DNA of 64,000 nucleotides from Paramecium sonneborni (GCA_905182985.1 CAJJDN010000042.1:446038-510037); one strand, 5' to 3'; shown: positions 11,831 through 23,950, counted from the stretch's first letter. Notes: generated from the sequence alone by a model not told the origin. Numbers and translations: made by a program.

Positions 11831-13484
11831 TCAAGCAGAATATATGTTATTAATTAACTCATCTTGCATTTCGTCTACATTTTCTTTGAGTGGCAAATCT
11901 TAAGTTTCCCTCAATTTCTATAAGGTTAATAATCCTAAGAGTAATAAGGCAAACATGCCAATAGAACTATTGAGTCCAAAAGCATGACAAAAGATGACGT
12001 ATGAATCCTGGAATATAAAAAGGAATTCAGTCAAGAAAGTAAGTCCACAAAATCCATAATGCCTCAAAGAAGTAGGGAATATTTCTAAAGCATAGACCTA
12101 TAATGATGAAATTAATTTACATTGATGAATCCATAAGCAAAACTTAAAGTCAATCTACACATGACTAAAACCATCATAATGAATGTATATACTAATTTAT
12201 CATAAAAGGTGATTAAATCACTAGCTGTTTTATTTAAAATTAATAAAGGTAAAGCAGCAATTAAAAAATGAAATATACTTCCTAATATTAAGATAGCTTT
12301 GATAACTTCTTTTCTAAGATAATTTAATGAAGCATATCCACTAATTAAGTAACCAGCAGTTGAAACTAATGATAAAAGTAGATAAGTGTGATGTCTTTCT
12401 AATCTAGAGAATCTTTCAATTTCTTTAGCAGTTTAGAATTATCCCAAAACAATAATACTATATAAATATAGTAGACAGAACATTCTAATTCTAAGTGATT
12501 TATATCTAAAGATAGACGAAAAATTGTATCCTTTAGGTTATTCATGAATTTCTTCTTAAAGTAAGATATTCTTCATTTTTTCTTTTAATTCTTAAATTCT
12601 GACTTCATCTTCTAATAACCAATTTTCAGGCATTTATCTCTCATTTACACTAGCAATATAATTAATGGTTAATCTTGCTTCTTCAAATTTACGTCTAATA
12701 ACTAAAATTCTTGGAGATTCCTACATAAATTTGATTAAGACAGAAAATAAGACTGCAGGTAATCCAAATAAAATAAGCATTGAATATTACCAATTTAAAT
12801 TAAACATTTCTATAAGTCTAGGAGATATAACTTCTCCAACTCCATAACATGTTAATAATAATGCAGGTCCGAATTTCTAAAGATTTTCACTCGATATCTC
12901 AAAAAACAATATCATTGATGAATTAAAAAAGCCTCTAGAAAAGAAATTGATTGCAAATAATGCTACACTCAATATATATGCAGATGGTGATAACATACTT
13001 ATACAACATACAAATCCCATCATCAATAATGTTTCTATCATTACGGTACTAATGTTATTTATAATTAAGAATACTATCTGCCTTATCTTATTTCCATTTA
13101 TTCTCCATAATACAATGATCCCATACTACCTCCAATATAATATGCTGTGACCAATATAAATATTTGAATTTTATCACCACATACCATTAAGAAGTATTTT
13201 ATCAAACTACCTAAGTCTGAATTATCTACTAAAGACACTTTGTTTTCTTTCGTATTATATTATTCACAAAAGGCACCCTCAGTACAATCCTAATAATTCA
13301 GATCTTCTGAAAGACATTTGTATTATTATTAATGGAAGAATAACTCTGTCATTGCTATATGTAGCATCCCTGCTATCATATACTATAAACCCATTATTAT
13401 TAAAGCTCTCCTTTAAAATTAATGTCCATTTCCTGCTTTTATTAAAGCTTATTCGATTGTTAATACATCAATGTATTTAGGCAT
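11831..13484 (-). CDS. MFS transporter (SLC22/SV2-like) with an apparent 1-nt frameshift
   Basis: This is a membrane transporter with about 12 hydrophobic segments. Recognisable motifs are QRRALIIMGLQYMIAGM in TM1, GGSMGSLYYG with a following basic loop, ESPRILVIRRKFEEAR in the central loop, and VYALEIFPTSLRHYGF late in the protein. All fit the organic-ion/sugar branch. One intron lies at 12098-12120. The spliced length (1631 nt) is one base short of a multiple of three. The break maps to about 13100-13107, just after SLYYG, where adding one base would join the two halves. It is either a base-call error or a recent inactivating deletion. Its ATG is only 17 bp from that of the divergent gene. 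Confidence 0.8.
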
Positions 13485-13501
13485 TTTAGTTTTTTATAAA
13501 A

Positions 13502-15107
13502 ATGTTCAAAAAGAACATCGTCAATTTATACAAATGTACATCACTCATAAAACAACAATCTCCAAATGAGATTCTGTAACTTAAGAAATACACCTAAAAA
13601 CAATATCTTAAACATCCAAAACCTCACAAAATCTATCCAGGTTCTTTAGAAGATCTCTATTTTAAATTTCATTGTTATGGCTCTAATATGACATTTGATG
13701 ATAAAATGGATATTCTATAGAACATGGTTAATCAAAATAGTGAATTCAAAAATCTTTCACTTAATGGTGTGTAATCTATAATTAGTTCATTAACTGTAGA
13801 ACTTACAAGTCTAAATTATTCAGACAATGATGGTAAATCTCGCTCTTTAATTTATAGAATACAACATTTCCTAGTTTATCAATATCCTCCATTAGATTAA
13901 GTATTATGACTCAAAATCTTGGATTGCAGCCATGGATAATTATCATAAATAAGGTATACTCAATTGGTATCAATACACCGAATTTACTCATGCTGTATAT
14001 GACTTTTCTTCCTTCTTACATGAAATATGGCATTTAAATATAGTTAAAGACATTTCACAAGAAGCTTTTTGTGATTTTATAGGTTTTGTAGAAAATAAGA
14101 AGAATCTTGATCTTTGTGATCATGAATTGAATAGAGCATATTAACATCTTAGAAAATTTAAGGTATATGCTACTAAAAATTAAATGCTTGTTATTATGTA
14201 ATATTTTATTCAAGCTTTAAAATAACCTCCTGTATCTTTATCTACATATTAATTCATCTTCTTTTTTTGTATTGATCATTTCAACATTCAAGAATTAGAT
14301 TAAGCTAATCGAGCATTATTTCTTAAATTATTATAACAATTTCATATGGAACTCAATCAATTCTCTGATCTTAATAAACTAATAAATAATTTTCAAGATT
14401 ACAATCTATTGATTGAATTAATGTTGAAATATCATCAAGAAATTGAACAACCATTTAGAGATTAATTTGCTGATAGAATTCTTAATCTCTTTCTTAAAAG
14501 AGAATTAGAGGATATAACATATGATTCACTTAAAAATTTAAACATCTTAAATGAAAAATTATAAAATTAGAAATGTTTTAAACATGTTAATCATGTTATC
14601 TAAATGATTTATGAATTATCTTTACTCAATTTAAAGAACATCAAATCAAAAAAATAAGATCTTCTTAGCATCTATTCAATATTTGAAAGATTAGAAGATA
14701 AAAATCAAATTTTATCAGTTTTAGCCAAATCTAATCTTAATTTAGATGATGTTAATTTTAATCATGAAGACTTAGTTGCCTTCCTAAAAAAATTAGATGA
14801 AAGTGATTTAGTTTATTATTTGACAGAATTTTTGGAATCCACTTTAACATATGTTGCTAAAAATATAAATGATTTCTAACCTGATGATTGGTGTTACACA
14901 TTTTATTTACTTTACAAATATGTTGTCAAAGATCATGAAGAACCAAGTAAATTTGATAATGATTTAAATATCTTAAAGTAGTATATCAAATTGAGATACA
15001 TGACAAGTTATAGATAGACAATACCTACCAATAGTTCATATTATAAAATATTATCAGTAGTAGAAATAGAAGTATTCTTTGCTGACGATTTACTCAATTT
15101 ATATTGA
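13502..15107 (+). CDS. Unknown helical protein, possibly mitochondrial, 526 aa
   Basis: One 25-nt intron (13833-13857) gives a 527-codon frame. The first ~20 residues (MFKKNIVNLYKCTSLIKQQS) are basic, hydroxylated and free of acids, as in mitochondrial targeting peptides. The rest looks mostly helical, with repeated hydrophobic/Asn-Leu patterns (for example LNLDDVNFNHEDLVAFLKKL). That would fit a helical-repeat organellar RNA-related protein, but no motif proves it and I leave it unassigned. The start codon sits 17 bp from the divergent transporter start, so the two genes must share their promoter. Confidence 0.65.
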
Positions 15108-15761
15108 TTAATATTCATAATATAATGAAAACATAATAATTTGAATTACATTTTTAAAATCTCATTAAATATTAATTAGAATAACTCCAATTTTATTGAA
15201 TGAAATCATCCATTTAACAAAATTACTCTGTGTATACTTATCTTTAAATACTCTTTATTTTTTAAAAATGGTATGAAAAAAAATCATTAAAATATGATTT
15301 AATTAATCAATAAAAAAAAGAAGAAACAGCCTTTTTCGAATTAACTTATACTATTACGAAACTTAAACAAATTTTATTTTGATTTACAATTGAATTAAAT
15401 ACAATTTGTATATGATTAAAATACTAATATATTTTCTTTAAAAAATTGATGAATATTTTATTATAATGCAGAATGTGCATAATGAAATAAATATGATTTA
15501 TAGGAAAATTAGCTTCATTAAAAATAAAAAAATAATAATAAATAAAACTAATAAAGAATCTATTTTTTTGGAAATAAGAGTATGATTAGCAGGAGTCTTA
15601 AGAATTCATTAGAATAAATTAGTTTAACAATAAAATAAAGAAAAAGTATAACAACATTATTGATAATGATTTTTTTGATTTATATAATATTATAAAATTT
15701 TAAGAAAGAATTATTTGGTATCTAAATTAAAACATAAAAAAATAATACGTATATTAATATA
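15108..15761. other. Intergenic DNA
   Basis: Nothing convincing was found on either strand. It contains the presumed promoter of the GTPase gene and is the longest gap between 7.7 and 19.8 kb. Confidence 0.5.
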
Positions 15762-17260
15762 ATGCAAGTATAAAGAATAGAGCATAGTAAGTTGGCAATA
15801 ATTGGTAATGTTGACTCTGGTAAATCAACATTGGTTGGAGTATTGACAAAAGGAATTTTAGATGATGGAAGAGGAGGAGCAAGAGAGGTTTGAATTATAA
15901 TTTATTCTCAGCGCGTTTTTAATTATAAGCATGAAAAAGAGAATGGAAGGACATCTTCAGTGGCTCAAGAAATAATGGGATTTGATGAAAATTTAAAGTA
16001 AGTACTTCCTGAGAGATTCAATTAAAATAAAAATAAATATTGGAGTCTAGTGGTTGAAAAGAGTAAAAAAATAGTAACATTTTTGGATCTCTGTGGTCAT
16101 GAAAAATATTTAAAAACAACAATATTTGGATTAGTTGCGATGATTCCAGATTATTCTTTAATAATTGTAGGAGCAAATATGGGAGTATCAAAAATGACAA
16201 GAGAACATTTAGGAGTTAGTTTATTTTTGAAAATACCATTTGCAATAGTTCTAACAAAAATTGATATAGCTCCTTAAAATGTTTATAATGAGACAATAGA
16301 AAATATTAAAAGTTTGATTAGAAGTCCAGCAATAAAAAGAACAGCAGTAGTTTTTGATGAAAAATCTGGAATGGATGAAATAGATAAATGGGCAGCACTT
16401 ATGCATGGAAATAATGTTGTTCCAATATTTTAAGTTTCTAGTGTAACAGGGAATGGATTACCATAATTGACACGTTTTATAAGTAAAGTTCCTAATAGAG
16501 ATGAAATAAATAAAGCTTATTAAACAGTTAATGATCCATTCTAATTTGATATATAAGAAAATTTTAATGTTCCAGGTGTTGGGGTTGTAGTAAGTGGTAT
16601 AGTTAGAAGTGGAAAAGCAGGAATTAATTAACATGCTTTGTTAGGACCAGATAAAGGAAAAAGTAATATATTATATATATTATTTTAGCATTCAAACCAA
16701 TAACTATCAAATCTATTCATATTAATAGAGTATCTGTTGAATCAGCATAAGTTGGAGAATTTGCATGTTTTGCACTTAAACCATCTAAGGCAGGAGATAA
16801 ATTAGATAGAGCTGATTTTAGAAAAGGAATGATATTGATTGATCCTACTGTTAAACCTGAACCTGTTTTTGAATTTGAAGTATAGAATTATTATTATCAT
16901 TTAAGGCAAACATTCATGTACTCCATCATCCAACAACAATGAGTCATGGATATTAAGCAGTTATGCATTGTGGTGTTATTAGATAAGCTGTAGAAATGAA
17001 AAAAATATTTCAACATGATGTCTTACGAACTGGAGATGTAGATACTGTTAGGTAATCAATTTATTTAATTAAGATTACGCTTTCTTTATGCTGCAGAATA
17101 TTTAAAAACTGAATAGATACTTGTTATTAGAGAAGGAAGAACTAAAATATTTGGATATATATCTAAACTCATTTCAGACAAATAATTAGAGGATGAAAAG
17201 AAAATTTAAGTCATTCCAAATTAATAATAATAATAATAATAATAAATTTAATAAGTTTGA
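15762..17260 (+). CDS. GTPBP1/GTPBP2-like translational GTPase
   Basis: The 466-aa protein has G1 [10 protein letters not shown]3 [12 protein letters not shown] (the distinctive GTPBP1/2 form, usually DLAGHEKY), G4 TKID, and EF-Tu-like barrel domains ([31 protein letters not shown]). It ends in a TAA-encoded poly-Q run. Animal GTPBP1/2 act in ribosome rescue and elongation quality control, and a similar role is inferred here. Introns at 15888-15911, 16663-16688, 16880-16905 and 17052-17073 yield an exact 467-codon frame; the first starts GTT rather than GTA. The stop codon is 15 bp before the next gene's ATG. Confidence 0.93.
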
Positions 17261-17275
17261 TTATATTATTAATTT

Positions 17276-18385
17276 ATGATTAAAATCATTAATCCTTTAG
17301 ATAGAAGATATTTTGCACTTCAAAAACAAAATCAATTAGTTATGAAATGTGAACCCTTAGCAATTGTACTTTTTAAAGAATTTAGATCCAATCGTTGTAA
17401 TTATTGTCTATAAGAATCATAAACTAATCGTTGTTCTAATTGCAAATAATATTTTTATTGTTCTATCTCTTGCTAAAAAAGTGATTGGAAATAACATAAA
17501 AATGAATGTCAGTTATTGAATAAAATTGGTAGAGAAATGCCATGTAATATGTTAATACTTATCAGACTGTTTCAAAATAATGTTGATATATTGAATTTTT
17601 ATGGAGATGTTGATAAAGATATAGATCAAAATATTTATTAATAATTTTTTGATTGTGCAGCTTATATTGTAAAAATTGCTTCATTATAAAATGAAAGTTT
17701 TGCAAAATTGATGTCAATTCAAGTTAAAATTCATTTAAATACATTTACTGTAAGTGATATAAATGGTGATACTTTTGGAATTGCATTATATACCCCAGCC
17801 AACTTTTTAAATCATAGATGCATTAAAACATCACCCAAATAACAAAATATTGCCAATTGTTCTCATTTTTTTAATAATAGACAATTAATAATAACTACTA
17901 ATAATTCATTTATATAAAATGAAAATGATCCATAAGAATTATGTATTAGTTATGGAAATATAATTAATTTTAAAGAAAGATAATAGTTTTTAAAATCTTA
18001 ATATGGATTTATATGTGAATGTGATAGATGTCTTTAAGAATAAACAGAGAATAAGGATTAGGAAAATTAAGATTTATTCAATAAAAAGTAATAAGAATAT
18101 TTAACTCTTCTAAATAAATAGAAATTTAAAAAAGCATTTTCAATATTAGAAGAAATTATTATTGAAATGCCTAAATATTATGATAATGATAATCATCCAT
18201 ATATAGGTTGGAAAATGAATGAAGCATCAAAATTGGGATTTCATTTAAATTATCTTATAAAAGCTGAAAATTACAGCATTTAAGCAATAAAGTTATTGGA
18301 ACCCTATTATAATGAAAATGAATAATTTAAAGAATTGGTGGGAAGATTAAAAGATATAAAAGCTGAAATTAAGATGCAAAAATGA
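17276..18385 (+). CDS. SMYD-type SET/MYND lysine methyltransferase-like protein
   Basis: This is an intronless 369-aa protein. Near the N-terminus is a MYND zinc finger with the series CNYC...CSNC...YCSISC...WKQHKNEC. After it come split SET-domain motifs: NFLNHRC (the family NHSC core with variant spacing), ELCISYG, and the post-SET FICECDRC cysteines. A helical C-terminal part follows. SMYD proteins methylate lysines on histones or other proteins using S-adenosylmethionine. The NHSCxPN motif is altered here to NHRCIKTSP, so activity is not certain. The gene follows the GTPase stop by 15 bp on the same strand. Confidence 0.88.
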
Positions 18386-18580
18386 TTATAAATAATTGTA
18401 TATAGAAATAGGTTAGAATTTTGTTAAATTATTTAAAATATCATATTTAAAATAAATTGAATTCCATTATCATAAATCTTTTGGAGAATGTTTATATAAT
18501 AAAAAGATATTCCTTTTTGTGATATTTATAATATTCTATTGATTAAATTAAAAATTTATTAATAATTCATTATAAAATAA

Positions 18581-19837
18581 ATGAGAGAAATAATACATAT
18601 AGGTTTGGGAAATTGTGGGGTTAGATTAGGATGCAAATTTTATGAATAACTTGTTCAAGATTATTAAATTGAAAATAATAGGACATGTGAAAAACCTGCA
18701 GAAGGAATAGAAGTACACTTTAGTGAAATTGGAGATAAAAAGTTTGTTCCTCGATCAATTTTATGTTCAAGAGATGTAGAGTAAATACTTGCAAATCCAC
18801 AATCACTTATTTTTAATCCGAATAACTACTAAATGGATTTAGAGGATTGTTTACATAAAGAAATGGAAATATGTGATAACTGTCAAGGAATATAGATAAC
18901 TCATCATTTAAGTACAGATATTAGTATAATATAATATGTTGTTGAAAATTATCAAAATGTTGTATAGACCTTTACAATCTTTCCTAATTAAGAGTATGGA
19001 CACGATATAGTAAAAAGTGCATAGAATTTAAGTATTCTTAAAGAATTAAATGTGGTTGCGTTTGATAATTTTGGATTGAATGACTTCTATTCAAGGTAAT
19101 ATAAATCGACATTAACCTATAATGATTATAATAATTTAATAGCAACAGTGATGAATGCTATAACATCTCCTATGAGATAGAGTGGCAATTATACTTTAGA
19201 GAAAATGTATGCTGTTGGTTCATAAATGAATATTGAAGTTTGTAAACTTGTTTAGGATAAGCAATCTCAGATTAATCTTTAATAGATTGTGGATACAAAA
19301 CATCTAATTGAAACTAGTTAGAATGTGAATGAGAAGATTATATAAGCTACTCTTTTTGCCAGAACTAATTAATTAACACCAAATCAATTACATTAATAAT
19401 TACAATTAACTGCAAGATCATTTTATAATAACATAATCAATTTAAATTATCAACTAACTTCTTATAAATAAGAAATATTAGTTTCTTTATATAAATCTTC
19501 TCATATCAAGTTGAAATTGTAATAGTTGAAAAATAATATCAAATTATTGAAAGCAAGAAAAGCTTTTAATGAATTATATTAATGGGATTAATAACCTAGT
19601 AATTTTGAATATTTAGATAAAATGATTTCACTATGTGATTAAATTGTAAATACTCATTAAGAATAATAATAATAACAATAGTAGCAAATATCAGTTTAAG
19701 GATCAAGTCCAATATCAGCATCTGAAAATAAGATGGATAAACAAAAAGACTACATTAAAGCATCTGAATAAATAGAAGCATCTCCAAAGAAATAAATATC
19801 TATAGGACAGTAATAACTTATATCAAGAAATGGATGA
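18581..19837 (+). CDS. Highly divergent tubulin-superfamily protein lacking the GTP glycine loop
   Basis: The 418-aa intronless frame begins MREIIHIGLGNCGVRLG, matching the beta-tubulin N-terminus (MREIVH..G.CG..IG). It keeps VPRSIL, FNPNNY and NCQGIQITHHL in tubulin order, plus NLIATVMNAITSPMR where tubulins have NHLISATMSGVT. Where every canonical tubulin has GGGTGSG, this protein has STDISI, so the main phosphate loop is missing. The C-terminus diverges, with poly-Q and a Lys/Ser tail. It may be a basal-body or axonemal tubulin variant or a pseudo-GTPase. The last 107 nt lie inside the false duplication. Confidence 0.75.
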
Positions 19838-20172
19838 GATTATTAAATTTTGTTTAAAAAATTTAAATATATATTATGATAAAATAAGTTAAATAATTCA
19901 TAGATAAAATTCAAGAAAAGGAATTTGATTAAAAACAATTTGAATGTCCAAATATTTCGAAAAATTAAGTTTTTAATATAGTAAAATTCATATATGATTA
20001 TGTAAACTTTAGTATTAAATTAAGTCATTAAGTCTCTTAGAAAAAAATAAATTATTATATGAATACATAGAAATAAAACTAAATAACGATACAATTAACA
20101 TATAATAAGATTGTAGAATTTAGAAAAGAATTGATTAAATTGGTTTTTTTTATTTAAAGAATAAAATTGTTA
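19838..20172. other. Spacer between convergent genes
   Basis: This 335-bp AT-rich stretch lies between the tubulin-like stop and the TMP stop and holds no gene. It is repeated at 21034-21368 by the assembly artefact. Confidence 0.5.
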
Positions 20173-20925
20173 TCAAGCTGATGATCTTTCTTAGAGGTAA
20201 ACTTTGACGTTGGATAACTTGGTAGCCAAAATCTCTTCAACTTATCTGATGATGGAGATTTCTTATTATCTGTGTTCTGAGTCTTCAGCATATTAAGTTC
20301 TCCATGAGTCACATTCAGCTTCCTTTTATTCTTTTCCTGATGAGGCAGCATTCAATTCATCGGTGGCATCTTCCTTTCTCTTCTTTTATAAATCTAAAGC
20401 TTATTAGTTATCTTAGAGTTATCTTTCAGAATCTTCTCTAGCAGCACTCAATGATTCTCTTTATGAAGCAATTTCAACAACTAAGGCTTCAAAATCTAAT
20501 TAAGCTTAGATTTCAGCTGTTCTTGCATCTTCAAGAGCTTCAGCTAATTAGACACTGACTTCACCTAATTTATTGAGGACATTGTTTAATTATTCAGCTG
20601 AGAATGTTGATGCAACTTACATAAGAGCAAGAATTGGGTTTGATGCACCAATCTTATTCAATTATGTTAAAGCAGCCAATACTTCTTAATCTGGTTAGAT
20701 TGAGCTCAACTTTTAGATGATGACTTCAACAGCTTCAATGACGTTTTCTGTTTCATTTTCAAATCTCTTGAAACTTTCAGCATCTTCAGCTCTTTATTCT
20801 CTAATTTAAGTTTCTTATTCATTTAAGATGTCTAATTAAACTTATTTGTTTTCAACATCTTATGTTAATTATTCAACCTTAGCACTGAGGGTTTAGATTT
20901 CTTAGGTTGATTCGGTGATTTCATT
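20173..20925 (-). other. Truncated duplicate of trichocyst matrix protein gene (assembly copy)
   Basis: This is the 3' 753 nt of the TMP gene annotated at 21369-22439, cut off at the N at 20926 and lacking its start and signal peptide. It should not be counted as a separate gene. Confidence 0.85.
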
Positions 20926-20926
20926 N

Positions 20927-22121
20927 AGATGGATAAACAAAAAGACTACATTAAAGCATCTGAATAAATAGAAGCATCTCCAAAGAAATAAATATCTATA
21001 GGACAGTAATAACTTATATCAAGAAATGGATGAGATTATTAAATTTTGTTTAAAAAATTTAAATATATATTATGATAAAATAAGTTAAATAATTCATAGA
21101 TAAAATTCAAGAAAAGGAATTTGATTAAAAACAATTTGAATGTCCAAATATTTCGAAAAATTAAGTTTTTAATATAGTAAAATTCATATATGATTATGTA
21201 AACTTTAGTATTAAATTAAGTCATTAAGTCTCTTAGAAAAAAATAAATTATTATATGAATACATAGAAATAAAACTAAATAACGATACAATTAACATATA
21301 ATAAGATTGTAGAATTTAGAAAAGAATTGATTAAATTGGTTTTTTTTATTTAAAGAATAAAATTGTTATCAAGCTGATGATCTTTCTTAGAGGTAAACTT
21401 TGACGTTGGATAACTTGGTAGCCAAAATCTCTTCAACTTATCTGATGATGGAGATTTCTTATTATCTGTGTTCTGAGTCTTCAGCATATTAAGTTCTCCA
21501 TGAGTCACATTCAGCTTCCTTTTATTCTTTTCCTGATGAGGCAGCATTCAATTCATCGGTGGCATCTTCCTTTCTCTTCTTTTATAAATCTAAAGCTTAT
21601 TAGTTATCTTAGAGTTATCTTTCAGAATCTTCTCTAGCAGCACTCAATGATTCTCTTTATGAAGCAATTTCAACAACTAAGGCTTCAAAATCTAATTAAG
21701 CTTAGATTTCAGCTGTTCTTGCATCTTCAAGAGCTTCAGCTAATTAGACACTGACTTCACCTAATTTATTGAGGACATTGTTTAATTATTCAGCTGAGAA
21801 TGTTGATGCAACTTACATAAGAGCAAGAATTGGGTTTGATGCACCAATCTTATTCAATTATGTTAAAGCAGCCAATACTTCTTAATCTGGTTAGATTGAG
21901 CTCAACTTTTAGATGATGACTTCAACAGCTTCAATGACGTTTTCTGTTTCATTTTCAAATCTCTTGAAACTTTCAGCATCTTCAGCTCTTTATTCTCTAA
22001 TTTAAGTTTCTTATTCATTTAAGATGTCTAATTAAACTTATTTGTTTTCAACATCTTATGTTAATTATTCAACCTTAGCACTGAGGGTTTAGATTTCTTA
22101 GGTTGATTCGGTGATTTCATT
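20927..22121. repeat. Copy 2 of the 1195-bp duplicate
   Basis: This is the second copy of 19731-20925, starting immediately after the single N. Its first 107 nt repeat the 3' end of the tubulin-like gene, and the remainder belongs to the complete TMP gene. Confidence 0.9.
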
Positions 22122-22439
22122 TGAAGCAAAGTCAATTCTTCTATTGTATTAGTAAATTTCTGTTTCACAATCAACTTCGTCTTAAGCATGCTTTTAATCA
22201 GCTTCTTATTAGTTAAGAATAAGGTTTTCTCTCAATTATTATAACATTTTAGCGATATCACCTAATGGGGCCTTGTTGTTCAATTAGAGAGCAATTGTGT
22301 CTAACAATTTTCTTCCTAATTCATGTTCTTCCATAGCTTCTAATTATGTGAAAACAGCCTTGCTTGGATCATTTGATCTTTTAACAAAGACAGCTTATGT
22401 GAGTGTTAATCCCAAAAGAGCGATGAGAATCAATTTCAT
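21369..22439 (-). CDS. Trichocyst matrix protein (TMP) precursor
   Basis: The 356-aa intronless protein starts with a signal peptide (MKLILIALLGLTLTQAVFV). It continues as long, Ala/Glu/Gln-rich heptads such as EITESTQEIQTLSAKVEQL, a glycine/proline-poor middle around the SAEQLNNVLNKL region, and a last coil ending ATKLSNVKVYLQERSSA. This is the layout of Paramecium trichocyst matrix proteins, whose precursors are cleaved and crystallise inside the dense-core secretory organelle. Codon use is more C/G-containing than in neighbours, as expected for a highly expressed gene. Two copies of the shared CGTTTTT motif lie 32-62 bp upstream of the ATG. Confidence 0.9.
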
Positions 22440-22470
22440 TATTTTATTTATGCTTCTCTATCATACTTTT

Positions 22471-22480
22471 TTTCGTTTTT
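22471..22480. promoter_or_regulatory. Candidate TMP promoter motif TTTCGTTTTT
   Basis: This 10-nt element lies 32-41 bp upstream of the TMP start codon (gene on the minus strand). Matching elements occur near all four TMP genes and the lectin/crystallin gene. The function is inferred from recurrence only. Confidence 0.45.
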
Positions 22481-22491
22481 CCAATCACACT

Positions 22492-22501
22492 ATTCGTTTT
22501 T
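22492..22501. promoter_or_regulatory. Candidate TMP promoter motif ATTCGTTTTT
   Basis: This is a second copy of the shared motif, 53-62 bp upstream of the same TMP start codon and in the same orientation as the first copy. Confidence 0.45.
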
Positions 22502-23210
22502 ACTCTTTTATATAATTACACTCATTTATCGTTTTAACTCATCTAATCTTATGTAATTCATCCTAATCTCTCAAAACATAGTCAGTTTACTATATATATA
22601 ATTGAAATAATTCATTTTTTTCCAATCTTTCTTATACTTTACTAAACTTTTGTGTTTCATTTTTTTAAAGAAGAAAAAATGAGATTTTTTTTTAAATACC
22701 AAAAAATTATACTTATTCTTAGCTTCCTGATCATATTTCCTTAACCTATACTCAAAATATTTGTAGAAAACTTTTTAAATATTAAAATTCTTTTTTATGA
22801 AATTAGTTTATCATTCATATCTATAACTTTTTCTTTTTGTAATTTGATTCAAATTTTCATCTAAATGTTATGGAAATTTGATTAGATGTATCAATCTTCA
22901 ATAATATAACACTTTAAAAAAATCAGAATTCTACAGATTATTATTTAGTTATATAAAGAATTACAAAAAATGATAAAGAAATTTAAATTGCTTTTAATAC
23001 AATTTTGCAGGTTCCAGATGATGTGAGAATCAAAATCAATAATAATAGGGACATTATAAAATTTATTTTTTTATGAATCATTTTTAAATCAGTTGTAATA
23101 ATTTATCTAAAAAGAATATAAAGAAATATTTAGTAATTTGAATAATAATTATTTAGTTATTAGTAATGATTAAATATTATTATTTATTATATATTTTACA
23201 ATATACATTT

Positions 23211-23816
23211 TCACTTAGTCAAGTCTTTTCTCTTGTTAAGTATGGCTTATCTCATTTTTGTAACATCTTTTCCTCCAGGATATTATCCATCTTTCAATTC
23301 AATATTAGAGGCTACCTTATCCCAAGAGTTTTTCTTAAGTAGCATGAATAAATAATACATATTCATTTTTATTTTGAGACTTTAATTCTTAAGTTTGTTT
23401 ATTTGCAGTTTTTCTTTCTTCGATCTCATTTTTCAATTGTCTTTATATAGAATATAAAAAATTACGTTTAAAACTGCAATAAATATTATTAAGCTCTCTC
23501 TTTTCTTTACTATTTTTAAATTCTTTCTTCCTAATCTCTTTCCCTTATAAGTTTAATTCTTTCTTCCTCAATCTCTTTTAATTTATCTCTTCTTATTTAT
23601 TATTCAGCACTCTATAATGTAAAGATTAATTTGGCACATATACCACTAGATTAACTGCTGCATTAAGTAGAATTGGCATATCAAATTGTTATCTAGCTTT
23701 ATTAATAATTTCAAAAATACCATACCTGCATCATTAAACATTAAAGGTTGAGCTGCAACTTCAGGGATTATGTAAGTCTCAATAGGACCTGCTGGATCAT
23801 CAAAAAATAAATCCAT
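23211..23816 (-). CDS. Clathrin light chain
   Basis: Four introns (23697-23725, 23612-23643, 23441-23465, 23334-23358) reduce the gene to a 164-aa frame. The centre is the charged heptad helix expected for the heavy-chain-binding region (RRDKLKEIEEERIKLIRERD). A second helix and a light-chain-type C-terminus follow, with the WDKVASNIEL segment matching the W..V..L..F/N pattern and then a basic end. The N-terminus (MDLFFDDPAGPIETY) is acidic. The protein would coat vesicles in endocytosis and Golgi traffic. An epsin gene lies 17 kb away. Confidence 0.8.
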
Positions 23817-23950
23817 TTTTATAATTTATTTATTACAAAACAATATAAATAATTAATTTTGTTGAATGACTATTCTAACACATATATTTAATATAATTCT
23901 AAAATAATAATACTAGTATCATGATTAATTTGTTCATTATATATAAATGC

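Larger units (their letters stand above)
19731..20925. repeat. Copy 1 of a 1195-bp duplicate flanking a single N
   Basis: This segment repeats at 20927-22121 with an offset of 1196 and no difference noticed. It runs from inside the tubulin-like gene to inside the TMP gene and stops exactly at the N at 20926. That is what two overlapping contig ends look like when they are joined without merging. Confidence 0.9.
22440..23210. other. Intergenic DNA upstream of TMP
   Basis: It holds the TMP promoter with two CGTTTTT motifs and the 3' flank of the clathrin light chain gene. It is T-rich near 22440-22680, and no coding frame is convincing. Confidence 0.5.

Noticed and set aside
20154..21547. Two identical 65-codon minus-strand frames
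   Set aside because: They are out-of-frame shadows of the TMP gene 3' end, present twice only because of the assembly duplication.
19731..22121. A genuine tandem duplication of TMP/tubulin sequence
   Set aside because: The copies appear identical and break exactly at the N. The same pattern occurs at two other gaps, so contig-end overlap is the simpler explanation.
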